Positions 48,130 through 58,901 are shown, numbered from the stretch's first letter. The stretch is DNA of 64,000 nucleotides from Hydractinia symbiolongicarpus (GCF_029227915.1 NC_079876.1:26385828-26449827); one strand, 5' to 3'. Notes: generated by a model not told the origin, from the sequence alone. Translations and numbers: made by a program.

Positions 48130-51100
48130 ATGACGACGGAAAGCGTTCCACAGGAAGAATCATCCCATGCGGTCCGTCCGATTGTCAACAATATAAAAGT
48201 TATCAACTATGCTATGAATATAGTACCGAATGAAAGCGGACCAATCAAGACATTGCCCAGAATAAAACCCGTTGAAAGTTCCAAACCAAGTGTGATACCA
48301 GGTGTTAAAAGAACCTCGTCAAAAAAGGTGCAGCCGCTTAGTTCATTCATCAAAGGCGATGCAGAGGAAACAGAAAATGGCTACGATGCGTTTTCACCTG
48401 GCAGTGTTAATCCGACTACGACTTCTTCATCTGTAGGCAGGGATGCAACATCTATAGCAATTAAACTTAATTCGTCAAATAATTCCGATAAACTTTCAAC
48501 CGTAAACAACAATGTCCCCGACGTAATACCCACGTCGATTTTTTACTCCCAACCTGCTAGCAATTCTGAAAATTCCAACTCGAACAACGGTGCTGTTAAA
48601 AGCTTTGTAAATTCCTCAGCCGGACCATCTCTTAGTAAAGAAGAGAAAAAAGGGGAAAACGTTGAAAAAATCGTGAAAACAATACAACCTCCAAGTATGC
48701 ATAATACTAAAATCCTAAACGAAATTCAAACAGCTTCATCGAGTAAGCCTACTGGAAGTAGTAGCCTGACCAACCAACCAATCTTCTTTAATCCTAATGC
48801 CGTAAAATCTGACCAGTTAAGCGAGAACATTAAAAATGGAGCAAACAAGACGATAACGTTAGCTGGTCAAGAAAAGGCGCCAAAAATTGAAAAGAAAAAT
48901 GAATCTAAAAAAGTGAATAATATAGTAAAGGAAAAGAAGTCTGCTTCGAAACAAGCTAACATGATTGAAGTAAAAGAGCAAAACTGGAAACCAACTGCGA
49001 AATCCGCCACAAGTGCAAGTTCTAAAATTGTTGTTGTATCTAGCCAAACTTTAGCCCAGTTGAAAAAGCAACGTGAGAGGGAAGAAAATGTGGAGAAGCC
49101 GAAAAGTATTGAAGTTATCACAGATCATGTTAGTTCTAGTAACGGACGTTCCACAGAAGAAACAAGTGAAAGAAGTACTAATTCCAACTCAGAAAGGACG
49201 AAAAATATAAACAGTACTTCTAAAGACCATCCAGTTTACAGAAAAACAACTGTAAAAGGTCCCACTGAAGATTCTACTTCCTCTTTAAAGCTATCTGAAG
49301 CAAAAGTGAATTATCAAACAACCGCTTTAACTACGCCTCAAACTGCAAACCAGGTTAACCATATTGTACCAATGAAACATGACATTTCAAAAGGAAGCAA
49401 ACCTGTTTATACCACGACTAATGTTTCACGTCAGCAAAATGTTAAAGAAAAGCAAACTAATTTGGAAAAAAAGACTCAAGAAAAGACCAAACGCGGACCC
49501 ACTAGTGATGATCAAAGGAAAGTACGTCTAACGAAAACACATTCAACTCACTCTGACAGCTCTATTCCTCAAGTGAGAAAACCTGCACTGAAAAAACAAA
49601 AGTCAGATAGTGCTGTGAAAGTCCAAACCTTTAATTCGAAACCAACTAAAACCATCGATGGTAAGCCGACAAACAACAAGACTGAAGCTAGTGTTAACCT
49701 ACATGTCACATCCGACCACAAACGACATGCGGAAAATGCTACGATCATACGCCAGCTTGATCCTACTGTTATCTCGTCCGTTGTAGCTAAACCCACTGAA
49801 ACTGTAAAAACTCGAACACAGGACATTGTTAGAACTGTATCAACCGCCCCACCAAATAGAACAACAGCAACTCAAAACACAGGAGAACACGTTAAAACTT
49901 CTGTCGTCAAGACAAAATCAGAATCCACTCGTGTGATCAAAACAACAGAAACAACAAGAAATTCAGCTACGACTTCTGTTTCCGCAACAGTGAAAACATC
50001 AAATGCTGACATATCGATAAAATCACAAAAGAAACACACAACCGATGATGAGATTAAAACAACCACTGTCCAACCTACAGGAACTGCAAAGTCTGAAGTG
50101 AAACGAATGGGAACACCCCATGCAGTAACCAGTTCAGAAGCACCAACTACCACATCAAATCTAAAAAAATCCGCTGCTAAAACAAACATAACCCAAATAG
50201 AAACCAGTCACAAGCCAGTAACAACACCTTATGCAAACCAAAATACATCAGTAACCGCAGCGTCGAAAAGTCAATTGGATTCCACCTTTAAAGCAGCTAC
50301 AATTTCAACAACAAGTACAGCTACTTTGGGATCAAACTATGTCATGAAACAATCACCTGAAACATACCCACAAACTAACCTGGAGAAGCATATATCAGTA
50401 ACAAAAAGCGAAAGTGTAGTAGCGGTGAAGAGTCATGGTTCCCAGAAAACATTTGATTCGCTAGTATCCAAAGTAGAACCATCATCAACACCAGGACTGG
50501 CTACCACCAATAAAAATGTAGAGAAGAACAAGATGTTTCATGATTCCAGTTTGAATCATAGTAAACCTGATGTACTAGCATCTACAGTGGAATATTATGA
50601 ACAAAATCATACCGAAAGCAAATCTAAAAATAATGGTAAACAAAGCAAGTCTGAAGAAAAAAAAGCAAGAAAGGACAGTAAAAAGAAGAAGAAAGAGAAC
50701 AAAAGTTTATCCAAAGCCAAATCAGACAGCGAGAAATATAAAACCAAAAAAGATAAAATGCTCCTATCAAAACAAAAATCCACTGGTTACAATCAAGATC
50801 AGCAAAAAAATCAACTTTTAAATCATAACGCCGATAAGTTTACAGCAGAGTTGCCTTTACGCAGTAACAACAATATACCTGCACCCGTGTTCACAGACGT
50901 CGTAGGTAGCAAAATCTCCAAAGTTGTTCCTGAAATCATAAAAAATGATACAATAACAGACGTTTCATCTGCAAAGGATGTTATTCATAGTGCTGTCAAA
51001 AAACATTCTGATACATCGAAGTCTGTATCCACGAACATTGCATCAACTGCGGCTACAGATCCGGAAATCATCACAACTCAACTACCAAACAAGCACGACT

Positions 51101-54100
51101 TTATAGAAAAAGAGGCTAGCCTTACACAAAGTAAAGAAGTCATTAAAACCACCATATTGGACACGACGAAGCCTGCTGTCACAAACCAAAATGAAATCCA
51201 AAGGAATGAACCTTCAAAGATTTTATCTAGTGTTTCAACCATCACCACAGATAGACAGTCTGGTGGAGAATTCATGTCGTCCTCAAAAGCAATGTTGTTC
51301 CGAAAAGCTTCTGAAAATCACATAGTTAGGGGAGATAGACCTGCATCCAGCAAAGCTCCACTTGAAAGTAGAATGTCGCTACCTGTGAATTTGCCTAAAG
51401 AAAATGCTGAAGAGATAGCACAGAGTTTACAAATTAACAAACCAATTTTGACGGTTGGTCAAGCGTCATCAGAGCAGTTGCAACCAAAACCGGAAAATAA
51501 AAAAGAAATTGGTGTCCAAATGGTTTTACCAGAAAAAAACAAAACCGACCAGGACATTCTACATGAACATCTAAATATAAAAGAACGACACCAGGTTAAG
51601 AAATCGTCTTCCGTAAAGAGATACGTAGATGTAGTCAACAAAAAAGAAGACATTGCTCCCATTTTGAATGATTCATCAAAGGGAATCAAGCGCACGAGAA
51701 GTTACTTGGAACCCAATTCTTTAACAAAGAAGAAGATAAACACTGATTTGACAACAATAATGCCTCCAGAACCTCCTGCAGAATTTTATGCTCAGTATAC
51801 AAAGCCAGAAATAACAGAGGAGGTAGTTTCAACGGTAACCGAAGTTCGAAACGTTGAAAGTTATCCAGATCCAGACGTGCGAGTTGTAGAACCGCCTAAA
51901 GCAACTCGCGATAACATTCAAGCTAGTAACCGCAATGCCACATTTATTGCTACAAACAATTCTCAAGCTTCCGTGGAGGAACTCAAGCCACATGCAATCT
52001 CTTCAGAAGATGCTGAGCTTATACCAAAAAGGAATCACACTCCACCTATTGTGTCTGCTAAACCAAAACCCATGAAAACATCCGTGGATAACTCCTTATT
52101 TTGGGGGAATTCCAAAGAACAATCTACCCTGTATTCAGAAACTACAGGGATGATACAAAATAAGACAGCCTCGATGTCAACCACAAAACATGAAAAAGAA
52201 ATTAGTATGGAGAAAGTGGAAGCAGGATCTATTGCAGTTGAGAAGACCAGTAATACATCCAAGAAAGCGACGTTTAATACCGCAGATTTAAGTGAAACAG
52301 ACCCAATAATGGACGTCGCTATATCAGAAAAACTAAGCAAACGAAAAGCACCACCACCTCCTGTTATGCCAAAAACATCGAAAGCTATAAGATATTCAGC
52401 ATCAAAAAAAATCGAAACTCGGTACAGCGTCGAAACAACTAAGGAAACAACCTCGGATGTAGAGGCCGTGCACAATCCGAAAAAAATGGAGTTGCTGCAG
52501 AAACTAAAGGAGAAGTCTTCGACAAGTTTTGCGGAAGAAAGTAAGATTCAACCACCTTCTCCTGAAGAACCTTCTCCCGAGCCACTTTACGCAAAAGTGA
52601 TAAAGAACAGAACTAACAAATTAGACGAGCAGCACCAAGGTGGAGAGATCGAGCGAAAATACGATGGAAATTTGACGAATACAGTGATGGAAGAAAACCA
52701 TCGTGAAAGCAGCAGTTATATCACCACAGGAGAATATCAACAAGGAAGTAATACTTTTATCATCCCAGGAGGAGAGTTACAAAATGTTGATAAAACAGAA
52801 CATACGCTCGACGTTTCATATGAAAGTCCTTATGCAGAAATATCTAATATATATCCAGCCAGCAGACCATCCTATCCTGAAATCCCAGATCCTGATTATG
52901 AGGACGACACCATAGAATTTAAAATGACCAACAGTCAGAGTGTAATCGCAGAGGAAGCACCTACCATGAACTTGGATGCAGGTGTTGTTGAAAAAGAAAA
53001 GATTGAGGAAGTTCCTGCTTTAGATATCAATCAAATTGCGGTAAAAACACAGAATTCTGAAAAACAGGTGGAAAATTCTTCTCCGGTGGAAAACTCGAAC
53101 AAAATGCCAGTTATCCCTGATCCTGACTATAAAGCATCTGCCATGGGAGCGGATGTAGGTGCTGTTGAAAAAGAAAACATCGAAGAAGTTCCTGTGTTAG
53201 ACATCAATCAAATTGTGGTGGAAGCAGAACAGTATTCAGAAAAACAGTTGGAAATTTCTTATCCGGTGGAGAGTACTAAAGTAATGCCAGCAATTCCTGC
53301 ACCTGATTATGACGAGGTTACAAGAGATGAAAAATTGCAAAGTATTGGCACAAGTAATCATCCAGATGCTGATCTTACATCCACTGAACCAGAAAAACAG
53401 ACAATTGTAAGGTCAACTTCAATTTTAGTCGAGAAAGAAGAGAACTTGAATTTGTATAGATTGATTCACGGCAAAGACAAAAACATTGAATCTGTTGAAA
53501 AGATAGAAGAAACTCGCGTTAAAACAGACCAGCAGGACAGCAGCACTCCTCCTGTAAACAAGAAAAAGGCAGCACAAAGTGACTCCACCTCGGACGTTCC
53601 CAAATCTTTATTAACGCTATTTAAACCTACCGAGGTAGCGGCCCAGAACCAGCCTAGAAAAGTTGTTGTTAGAGTCGAAGTACCCGATGAAGAGACAAAA
53701 GGAAGTCGCCGATTTAGTCTCGGTAGTTTTAAGAAAACAAGACAAGGCAGCAAGCATGCTGTGATATCGCCGGATGTAGCACCAAACGATTCCAACGAAA
53801 AAGACGAGTTTAGAGCAAGGTCGCATTCGTCTCGATTATCTAGTTTTCTTGACAAGGCTAAATTTAGAAACAAATCGAGGAAAAAAGATCACAAAAGACC
53901 ACAGAGTGATATCATATCAGACAGTTACATGAACTTTTTATCTGGTCCTGATATTAGTGCAGAGACCGAAAACATGTTCAATACTTTTGAACAAACCAAA
54001 GAAGAGAGTACATCCCAAACTGTTCCTTTTTCAAATAATTTACCAGGTCTATCAGCCGCCCAATCATTAAACTTTCTAAAGAACGAAAATAATTATCCTC

Positions 54101-54312
54101 AGCCTTTACCAAACACGAACATGGAAGGCTTTTACGATATAAAACAGTTCAAGAAAATTGAAAAAACTGCTCCGGAAAAAGCGTACTTTGAAGACAGCGC
54201 TGATAACTCAGATGAGGAAGAAATCACCTACGAAGGAGATTACATTGACGCCTCGTATGAAAAACGGAAAATGAGAGAAGTACGCGGTTTCGACGGATTT
54301 ATGATGTACTGA
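48130..54312 (+). CDS. Large intrinsically disordered protein, 2,060 residues, single coding exon
   Basis: I do not recognise the family. No signal peptide or membrane helix is visible, so it is probably cytosolic or nuclear. It is Ser/Thr/Lys/Pro-rich and low in hydrophobics for about 1,400 residues, with a Lys-rich block near 840-885. Further on: a Pro-rich SH3-type motif KRKAPPPPVMPK (about 1402); tyrosine motifs EPLYAKV (Y1487) and SPYAEIS (Y1568, SH2-type YAEI); three IPxPDY motifs (Y1590, Y1667, Y1727); a 59-60-residue tandem duplication; and basic NKSRKKDHKR (about 1910). It ends EVRGFDGFMMY, almost identical to the end of the small convergent gene at 55890-56222. The combination suggests a signalling or cytoskeletal scaffold, by inference only. 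A 6.2-kb uninterrupted exon is unlike its multi-exon neighbours. Confidence 0.9.
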   Translation: MTTESVPQEESSHAVRPIVNNIKVINYAMNIVPNESGPIKTLPRIKPVESSKPSVIPGVKRTSSKKVQPLSSFIKGDAEETENGYDAFSPGSVNPTTTSSSVGRDATSIAIKLNSSNNSDKLSTVNNNVPDVIPTSIFYSQPASNSENSNSNNGAVKSFVNSSAGPSLSKEEKKGENVEKIVKTIQPPSMHNTKILNEIQTASSSKPTGSSSLTNQPIFFNPNAVKSDQLSENIKNGANKTITLAGQEKAPKIEKKNESKKVNNIVKEKKSASKQANMIEVKEQNWKPTAKSATSASSKIVVVSSQTLAQLKKQREREENVEKPKSIEVITDHVSSSNGRSTEETSERSTNSNSERTKNINSTSKDHPVYRKTTVKGPTEDSTSSLKLSEAKVNYQTTALTTPQTANQVNHIVPMKHDISKGSKPVYTTTNVSRQQNVKEKQTNLEKKTQEKTKRGPTSDDQRKVRLTKTHSTHSDSSIPQVRKPALKKQKSDSAVKVQTFNSKPTKTIDGKPTNNKTEASVNLHVTSDHKRHAENATIIRQLDPTVISSVVAKPTETVKTRTQDIVRTVSTAPPNRTTATQNTGEHVKTSVVKTKSESTRVIKTTETTRNSATTSVSATVKTSNADISIKSQKKHTTDDEIKTTTVQPTGTAKSEVKRMGTPHAVTSSEAPTTTSNLKKSAAKTNITQIETSHKPVTTPYANQNTSVTAASKSQLDSTFKAATISTTSTATLGSNYVMKQSPETYPQTNLEKHISVTKSESVVAVKSHGSQKTFDSLVSKVEPSSTPGLATTNKNVEKNKMFHDSSLNHSKPDVLASTVEYYEQNHTESKSKNNGKQSKSEEKKARKDSKKKKKENKSLSKAKSDSEKYKTKKDKMLLSKQKSTGYNQDQQKNQLLNHNADKFTAELPLRSNNNIPAPVFTDVVGSKISKVVPEIIKNDTITDVSSAKDVIHSAVKKHSDTSKSVSTNIASTAATDPEIITTQLPNKHDFIEKEASLTQSKEVIKTTILDTTKPAVTNQNEIQRNEPSKILSSVSTITTDRQSGGEFMSSSKAMLFRKASENHIVRGDRPASSKAPLESRMSLPVNLPKENAEEIAQSLQINKPILTVGQASSEQLQPKPENKKEIGVQMVLPEKNKTDQDILHEHLNIKERHQVKKSSSVKRYVDVVNKKEDIAPILNDSSKGIKRTRSYLEPNSLTKKKINTDLTTIMPPEPPAEFYAQYTKPEITEEVVSTVTEVRNVESYPDPDVRVVEPPKATRDNIQASNRNATFIATNNSQASVEELKPHAISSEDAELIPKRNHTPPIVSAKPKPMKTSVDNSLFWGNSKEQSTLYSETTGMIQNKTASMSTTKHEKEISMEKVEAGSIAVEKTSNTSKKATFNTADLSETDPIMDVAISEKLSKRKAPPPPVMPKTSKAIRYSASKKIETRYSVETTKETTSDVEAVHNPKKMELLQKLKEKSSTSFAEESKIQPPSPEEPSPEPLYAKVIKNRTNKLDEQHQGGEIERKYDGNLTNTVMEENHRESSSYITTGEYQQGSNTFIIPGGELQNVDKTEHTLDVSYESPYAEISNIYPASRPSYPEIPDPDYEDDTIEFKMTNSQSVIAEEAPTMNLDAGVVEKEKIEEVPALDINQIAVKTQNSEKQVENSSPVENSNKMPVIPDPDYKASAMGADVGAVEKENIEEVPVLDINQIVVEAEQYSEKQLEISYPVESTKVMPAIPAPDYDEVTRDEKLQSIGTSNHPDADLTSTEPEKQTIVRSTSILVEKEENLNLYRLIHGKDKNIESVEKIEETRVKTDQQDSSTPPVNKKKAAQSDSTSDVPKSLLTLFKPTEVAAQNQPRKVVVRVEVPDEETKGSRRFSLGSFKKTRQGSKHAVISPDVAPNDSNEKDEFRARSHSSRLSSFLDKAKFRNKSRKKDHKRPQSDIISDSYMNFLSGPDISAETENMFNTFEQTKEESTSQTVPFSNNLPGLSAAQSLNFLKNENNYPQPLPNTNMEGFYDIKQFKKIEKTAPEKAYFEDSADNSDEEEITYEGDYIDASYEKRKMREVRGFDGFMMY
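52957..53310 (+). repeat. In-frame tandem duplication (59-60 residues) in the large protein
   Basis: Copy 1 (from 52957) and copy 2 (from 53134) share VEKEKIEEVPALDINQI / VEKENIEEVPVLDINQI, SEKQ, PVE and MPxIPxPDY. A third, shorter IPDPDY precedes them at about 52882-52899. Confidence 0.9.
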
Positions 54313-55889
54313 AGGGCGTTTAATGGCAAATTAATTTGATCGGATGCAGAAGTTATAAGTTCGCAATGGACGTGACGCAAAACAAAAGCGTGGAGAAATG
54401 ATACTTTCTCTATTATATATTATACACTTGCTATATAATCTTAACTTTCCGATTTAAAACAATTTAAACATTGTTATTATTTATATCGAATTAAAATAAT
54501 GAGGATGTAGGTTAGCGATATCTGCTATGCTGGATTGCATCGGTTTGCGTTTTCCTTGCCAACCATTTCTTTTGTAGCGACTTTAACAGGCTTATTAGCA
54601 CATTTTCTTTGTAATATATTCTTCTCGTTTTCAAGAGAACTTTCGAACACAATTTTAGAATTTTTCGTAAATAATAAAGTTATTGGATCATTTATAATTC
54701 ATTATTTCTTTCTTCACTTTACTTCACTTCAAACGTTTTTAAAATGAGTTTAAATGGACAAGCATAAATAGTGGTAGCGAGTTTTACATAAAATTTAAAA
54801 TTTAGAACTACATCTAATTACATTTATCTTGCTCCCTGATCAGTAAATTCAAATTATCAACAATCCTCGATACTAAAGAAAAATTCAGTTTTTTCAAGAT
54901 AACTTTGATGACAAATTCGTGCGTCCTTGACAAGGAATCATAACACACTCACCTACGCAAGAACAGTTTCAGTCCACACCCTTTTGAAATTAGTGTTGAT
55001 TTGGGTTTTTACCCGGTCTTAGATGCCCCATTGAATAAATCGTGACGTATATTCCTGCTATATTAAGTTGAGTAATTTACTAAAGCGACCACGGTTCGAG
55101 TAAACATCTAGTGACATTTGTTATAGGGGGTGTAAAAGATGTTTTTTATTACATTTTCATTCGAAGGAGATGTTTAAAAGAAAAGGGGCTTTTTATCAAA
55201 GCGGTTTAGTATTTTTTTTACACGAATCAGCGTACACCAAAGAATGCTGCCAAGTTGTATTTAAGGTTAAAAATATGTTATTGTTGATAGAAAATTTGTA
55301 AATTATTTTCATTTTGAATTCTCAGCTCTTTTCTTTTGACTCCTTCCTCTGTTGTCGTCTCCTCTCTAACAGAAAAGCACTTCGTTATTACTGTTATCAA
55401 TAAAGAGCACTGGGAACAAGATTAATGTTATGGGTTTGTTTACATCATACTACTTTTTCTATAAAATGTATATTTATTATTGAATGAAATCTGGTGTCTC
55501 GATTCTGTGCCTAAAACCAACTCGTTTTAAGTGTTTTGGCATTTCTTTTATATAAAAAAACAAACACGAGACGTTATAAGGCGTATACAAACTCTTTTAA
55601 ACGCTGCAACCGATACTTCAGCCGCAACCGCCCTAGCTATGTTTTTAACTCAGTTGCAACCTCCCTTTCTAATCAGAATCTAAAACGCAAACAGTTTCAT
55701 TCAGGTCACTTTATCTTGCATACAAATTCAATGTTCAAGAAGGCGTATACAAGCCAATGTAGCTAATTATAGTTACAAAATTTATATTCAACACAATGCT
55801 ATATATACAAAGTTTAATAAATATAGACTTTATTATCTCTTGCAGTAAATACTCTAATATGGCATATCTTTTTGTAAGTTCCGTAGGTT
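54313..55889. other. Convergent 3' flank between the two GFDxFMMY genes
   Basis: Candidate poly(A) signals: ATTAAA at 54490 and AATAAA at 54673 for the plus-strand gene, and AATAAA (minus) at 55834-55829 for the small gene. No other exon was recognised in these 1.6 kb. Confidence 0.5.
55829..55834 (-). terminator. Candidate poly(A) signal AATAAA for the small gene
   Basis: Canonical hexamer on the minus strand, about 55 bases past the stop codon. Confidence 0.5.
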
Positions 55890-56222
55890 TTAGTACATCA
55901 TAAAATCATCAAAACCTTTGATTTCGTCATAAACTATATCAGACGAAGATCCGCATAATACATCTTCAATAACTTCTAAACTACTCTTCGGTCGACGTCC
56001 AGCAATTATCTCTTCCTTTATGATTTCTTCAATTTCCATACGTGGCGTTGTTTTCTTTTTTACAATGTGCGCCATGCGCTCGTCAATGGTTTCCCCGTAA
56101 CGGGAAAGTCCGGTCGTAGGACTGCTGGGCTGTGAATTGCGCACAACATCGTAATATGTGACGCGAGTGTGCTTCCGTGATTTTGAAGTGAGCTTAAATC
56201 TTTTAAAAAAGCCCTTTCCCAT
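55890..56222 (-). CDS. Small basic protein with C-terminal GFDDFMMY motif, 110 residues
   Basis: Single-exon open frame with no recognised domain. It begins MGKGFFKRFKLTSKSRKHTR, a strongly basic, partly hydrophobic N-terminus that could bind membranes; it lacks the Ser/Thr expected for N-myristoylation. A Ser/Pro-rich middle follows, then an acidic IEEIIKEEII segment, ending IVYDEIKGFDDFMMY. The last 11 residues match the end of the 2,060-residue protein (EVRGFDGFMMY). Its basic FK..SKSRK block also recalls FRNKSRKKDHKR there. The shared end, a poly(A) signal close behind and the open frame support a real gene, probably related by an inverted partial duplication or a shared ancestor. Confidence 0.75.
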   Translation of the reverse strand: MGKGFFKRFKLTSKSRKHTRVTYYDVVRNSQPSSPTTGLSRYGETIDERMAHIVKKKTTPRMEIEEIIKEEIIAGRRPKSSLEVIEDVLCGSSSDIVYDEIKGFDDFMMY

Positions 56223-56589
56223 CGCGAAGAAAAAATCTTTAACAATCCTTTATATTTTTTTCAATAATTCAATAATAGTTCAATAATTTGATTTAATTCT
56301 AACCGAATTCTAGTTTCTTTGTTTTTGCCGTCTCATCAACGCACGTCAGCACTGCACGTCGTTATTTGAAGTCACTAAATATAAAGCGTATATTGGTGAC
56401 ATCACAAAAGTTTCTAATCATACAAAAAAATAATCAACACTACAAGTCTAAGAATTTATTTAGGAGACGAAATTTTATAAAATACACTTTTGGTAACATA
56501 ATCGCAGGGAAGGAAATACACCAGAATTCAAAATTATTACAAGCTCGTGAGCTTGTATTAAAACGCAAATTTGTCCTACAAGAATGGAA

Positions 56590-56665
56590 ATTTTTGCCTC
56601 TCTGAGCACCGACACGGGAGTAGTCGTGTGTTCGAATCTCATCTTGGTCACTATTTTTACTTTTT
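56590..56665 (+). mobile_element. tRNA-derived SINE fragment
   Basis: GTCGTGTGTTCGAATCTCAT is a good Pol III B box with tRNA-like context (GAGCACCGACACGGGAGTAG before it). The stems do not fold into a full tRNA and a TTTTTTTTTCTTTT tract follows. Confidence 0.5.
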
Positions 56666-56780
56666 TTTTCTTTTCACTATCTTGCCTGCGAGGGTGTGTT
56701 TCCAACTCGTAACTAACTAACCAAATGGTCAATCGCAACGTCACAGATTTAAACTTCGTAACAAAGTACTTGTAATTCAT

Positions 56781-57255
56781 CTAAATGACATTTCAGGCCA
56801 AAATTGGTATTATTTTCGACAAAATTTGGCACAGTTAACAAAAAATTATGATTGTGACATCATAATTTGGATTTTTTTCACCTAAATGTCATTTTAGGCC
56901 AAAATTTGTCTGAAAATTAAAACTACTTTATTTTCGACAAAGTTAAAAAAAAGTATGCCGAACATGATGGTGCCATCAAAGTTTTGCTTAATGTCATTTT
57001 AGGCCAAAGTTGGTCTAAAAATTAAAACTGCTTTATTTTCGACAAAATATAGCACAGTTGACAAAAAATTATGCTGAACATGATGCTGACATCAAAATTT
57101 TGATTTTTATCACCTAAATGTCATTATAGGCCAAAATTGGTCCAAAAATTAAAATTACTTTATTTTCGACAAAATTTGGCACAGTTAACAAAAAAAGTAG
57201 GCTGAACATGATAGTGACATCAAAATGTTAATTTTTTGTCAACTAAATGCCGTTT
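56781..57255 (+). repeat. Tandem array, about four units of 102-128 bases
   Basis: Each unit starts near TAAATGTCATTTTAGGCC and contains AAAATTGGTC, TTTATTTTCGACAAAAT, CAGTTAACAAAAAA and GAACATGATGGTGACATCA. Unit starts are near 56781, 56883, 56990, 57115 and 57243 (the last one partial). Confidence 0.85.
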
Positions 57256-57444
57256 AAGACCATAAACGTTTCAACCGCGCAACTTTCAACCATGAATGAT
57301 AGGCTGTATTTTTTGTTAGCAGAAATTGTAGAATTGGGTTGCATTTTCGATGTTTCATAGTTGTGCATTTTTAATAGCGAGATTGCTTAAGCACCTTCTG
57401 CATCTTGTATATTGTTTAAAAAGATAAGTGTTGAAAAGATGTAT

Positions 57445-57537
57445 TTAACTAACTGGTAAAGTAAAGGTGTTTCCACCAAAGTTTTCCAAAGTGAATGTAG
57501 GCAGAGTTAAGGTCTCCCCAAATGCCTGGAAAGTAGT
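57445..57537 (-). other. Exon-like 30-codon frame with acceptor and stop
   Basis: After TTTTTTGCAG the minus strand reads TTFQAFGETLTLPTFTLENF, then GGNTFTLPVS and TAA. Composition is protein-like, but no partner exon was found that joins in phase. It could be the terminal exon of an unrecognised minus-strand gene or a chance frame. Confidence 0.25.
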
Positions 57538-58901
57538 CTGCAAAAAATAAAATTTCCACAAAAATACGTAAGAGAAAAACGAAGACGCTACACCTTATAT
57601 AATTAATGACAAGAGCGAAATTCTTTTCGCTACGCTAATGACACGCCAACATAGTGAAATATGATTTCGGAAACACTCCGAAAAACGTAAATTTTTCGAT
57701 TCCCTTCCTCTTATTTGTCTCCGCGTCATAAGCGTACAGGAGTGACAGTTCTGGTAATATATTTTTTTAACTAAAGCCATTTCCTTTTTTAAACAATTAA
57801 CATCGTATATTATTTTTCTTTTTCTCACTGAGTGACTTTCTTATACCCGGTCCTTTTTTTTGAGGGGGGGGGATTACTGAATTTCGAAAATTTTAGGTGC
57901 AGCTTGTGGTTTTTCTTCTTCCTGTCAGTCAGTTAACTCCAGACTGACCCAACGAAAATTAAAATTTCGAGGAATTTTTCGTTCAAGAAGATCTCGTAAC
58001 AGAAATCACAATTTGATAGACAGCTTTTTATAAACTTTCTTCGCGAGGTTGTTTACGTGTATCATACGTCTTGTTACATTTTAATTTAATACCTCTCCTT
58101 CACACGAGGGAAACATTAAAACAAAATATAACAGCTAAGAAATACCTTTCGACAAAGAAGTCAGAAAAAATCGAAGTCATTGGGTTGATAAAGAAAATCA
58201 ACCTCCCCAACTATTGGAACATCCTGTTTAAGACCTTGAAAATCAACCTACCCCAATTTATTAACACGCTAACTATCGATTTGATGAAAATTATTATACC
58301 CCCTACTTCAATAAGCCCCCTCTAGTTCTTAAATTTCGAGATGTTGACGGTAACAACTGTTAAATAACGATTTTGCAATGAGAAAATAGTTATGCGCACG
58401 CATTTTGGTAGGTAGAAAGTATAACCAACAGACCAGAGTAAACAAGAAAATGTAGTTAAAAAAAAATTACACTACGTTTTCAGGCATTCTGATTAGCTTA
58501 GCGCTCTAAACGACGCGCTTTTACCTTCAAGAACGGGTGTGACGAAGTAAAAATCCAAAAATGCTGTGAAATATACTTTTGATATAAAAAAATTGAAATA
58601 CCTTGCTTCTTATTTAACAACATTATAGGTCTTGTCAAGCGAGTTATACTTCTCAGTCATAATACGTAGTTATATATAAGAATTAATGGCGTGTATAAAA
58701 CAATATTTAAAAGTACACCATGGGAAAATTATTGTGCGACTAATTGCATAGATACGAAATGAAGTTTTGTTGTATTAAAAAGTGTTTAGTAAACTTAGGT
58801 GCATCTTAGAACAGTACTAGTCGATAGCCATTTGTTATTTGTACCTTTCGTGCATGACCTGATATTGGTTAACATACAGATAACAGCTTTTATTATAGAA
58901 A

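Larger units (their letters stand above)
56223..57444. other. Upstream flank of the small gene with SINE fragment and satellite-like array
   Basis: The tRNA-like fragment at 56590-56665 and the tandem array at 56781-57255 account for most of it. No other coding sequence was supported. Confidence 0.5.

Noticed and set aside
49569-50189. Minus-strand frames opposite the large plus-strand exon
   Set aside because: Shadow frames caused by Thr/Val/Ser codon composition of the real gene.
58071-58325. 84-codon plus-strand frame
   Set aside because: Ile/Lys/Asn-rich with internal repeats (AAAATCAACCT), no domain.
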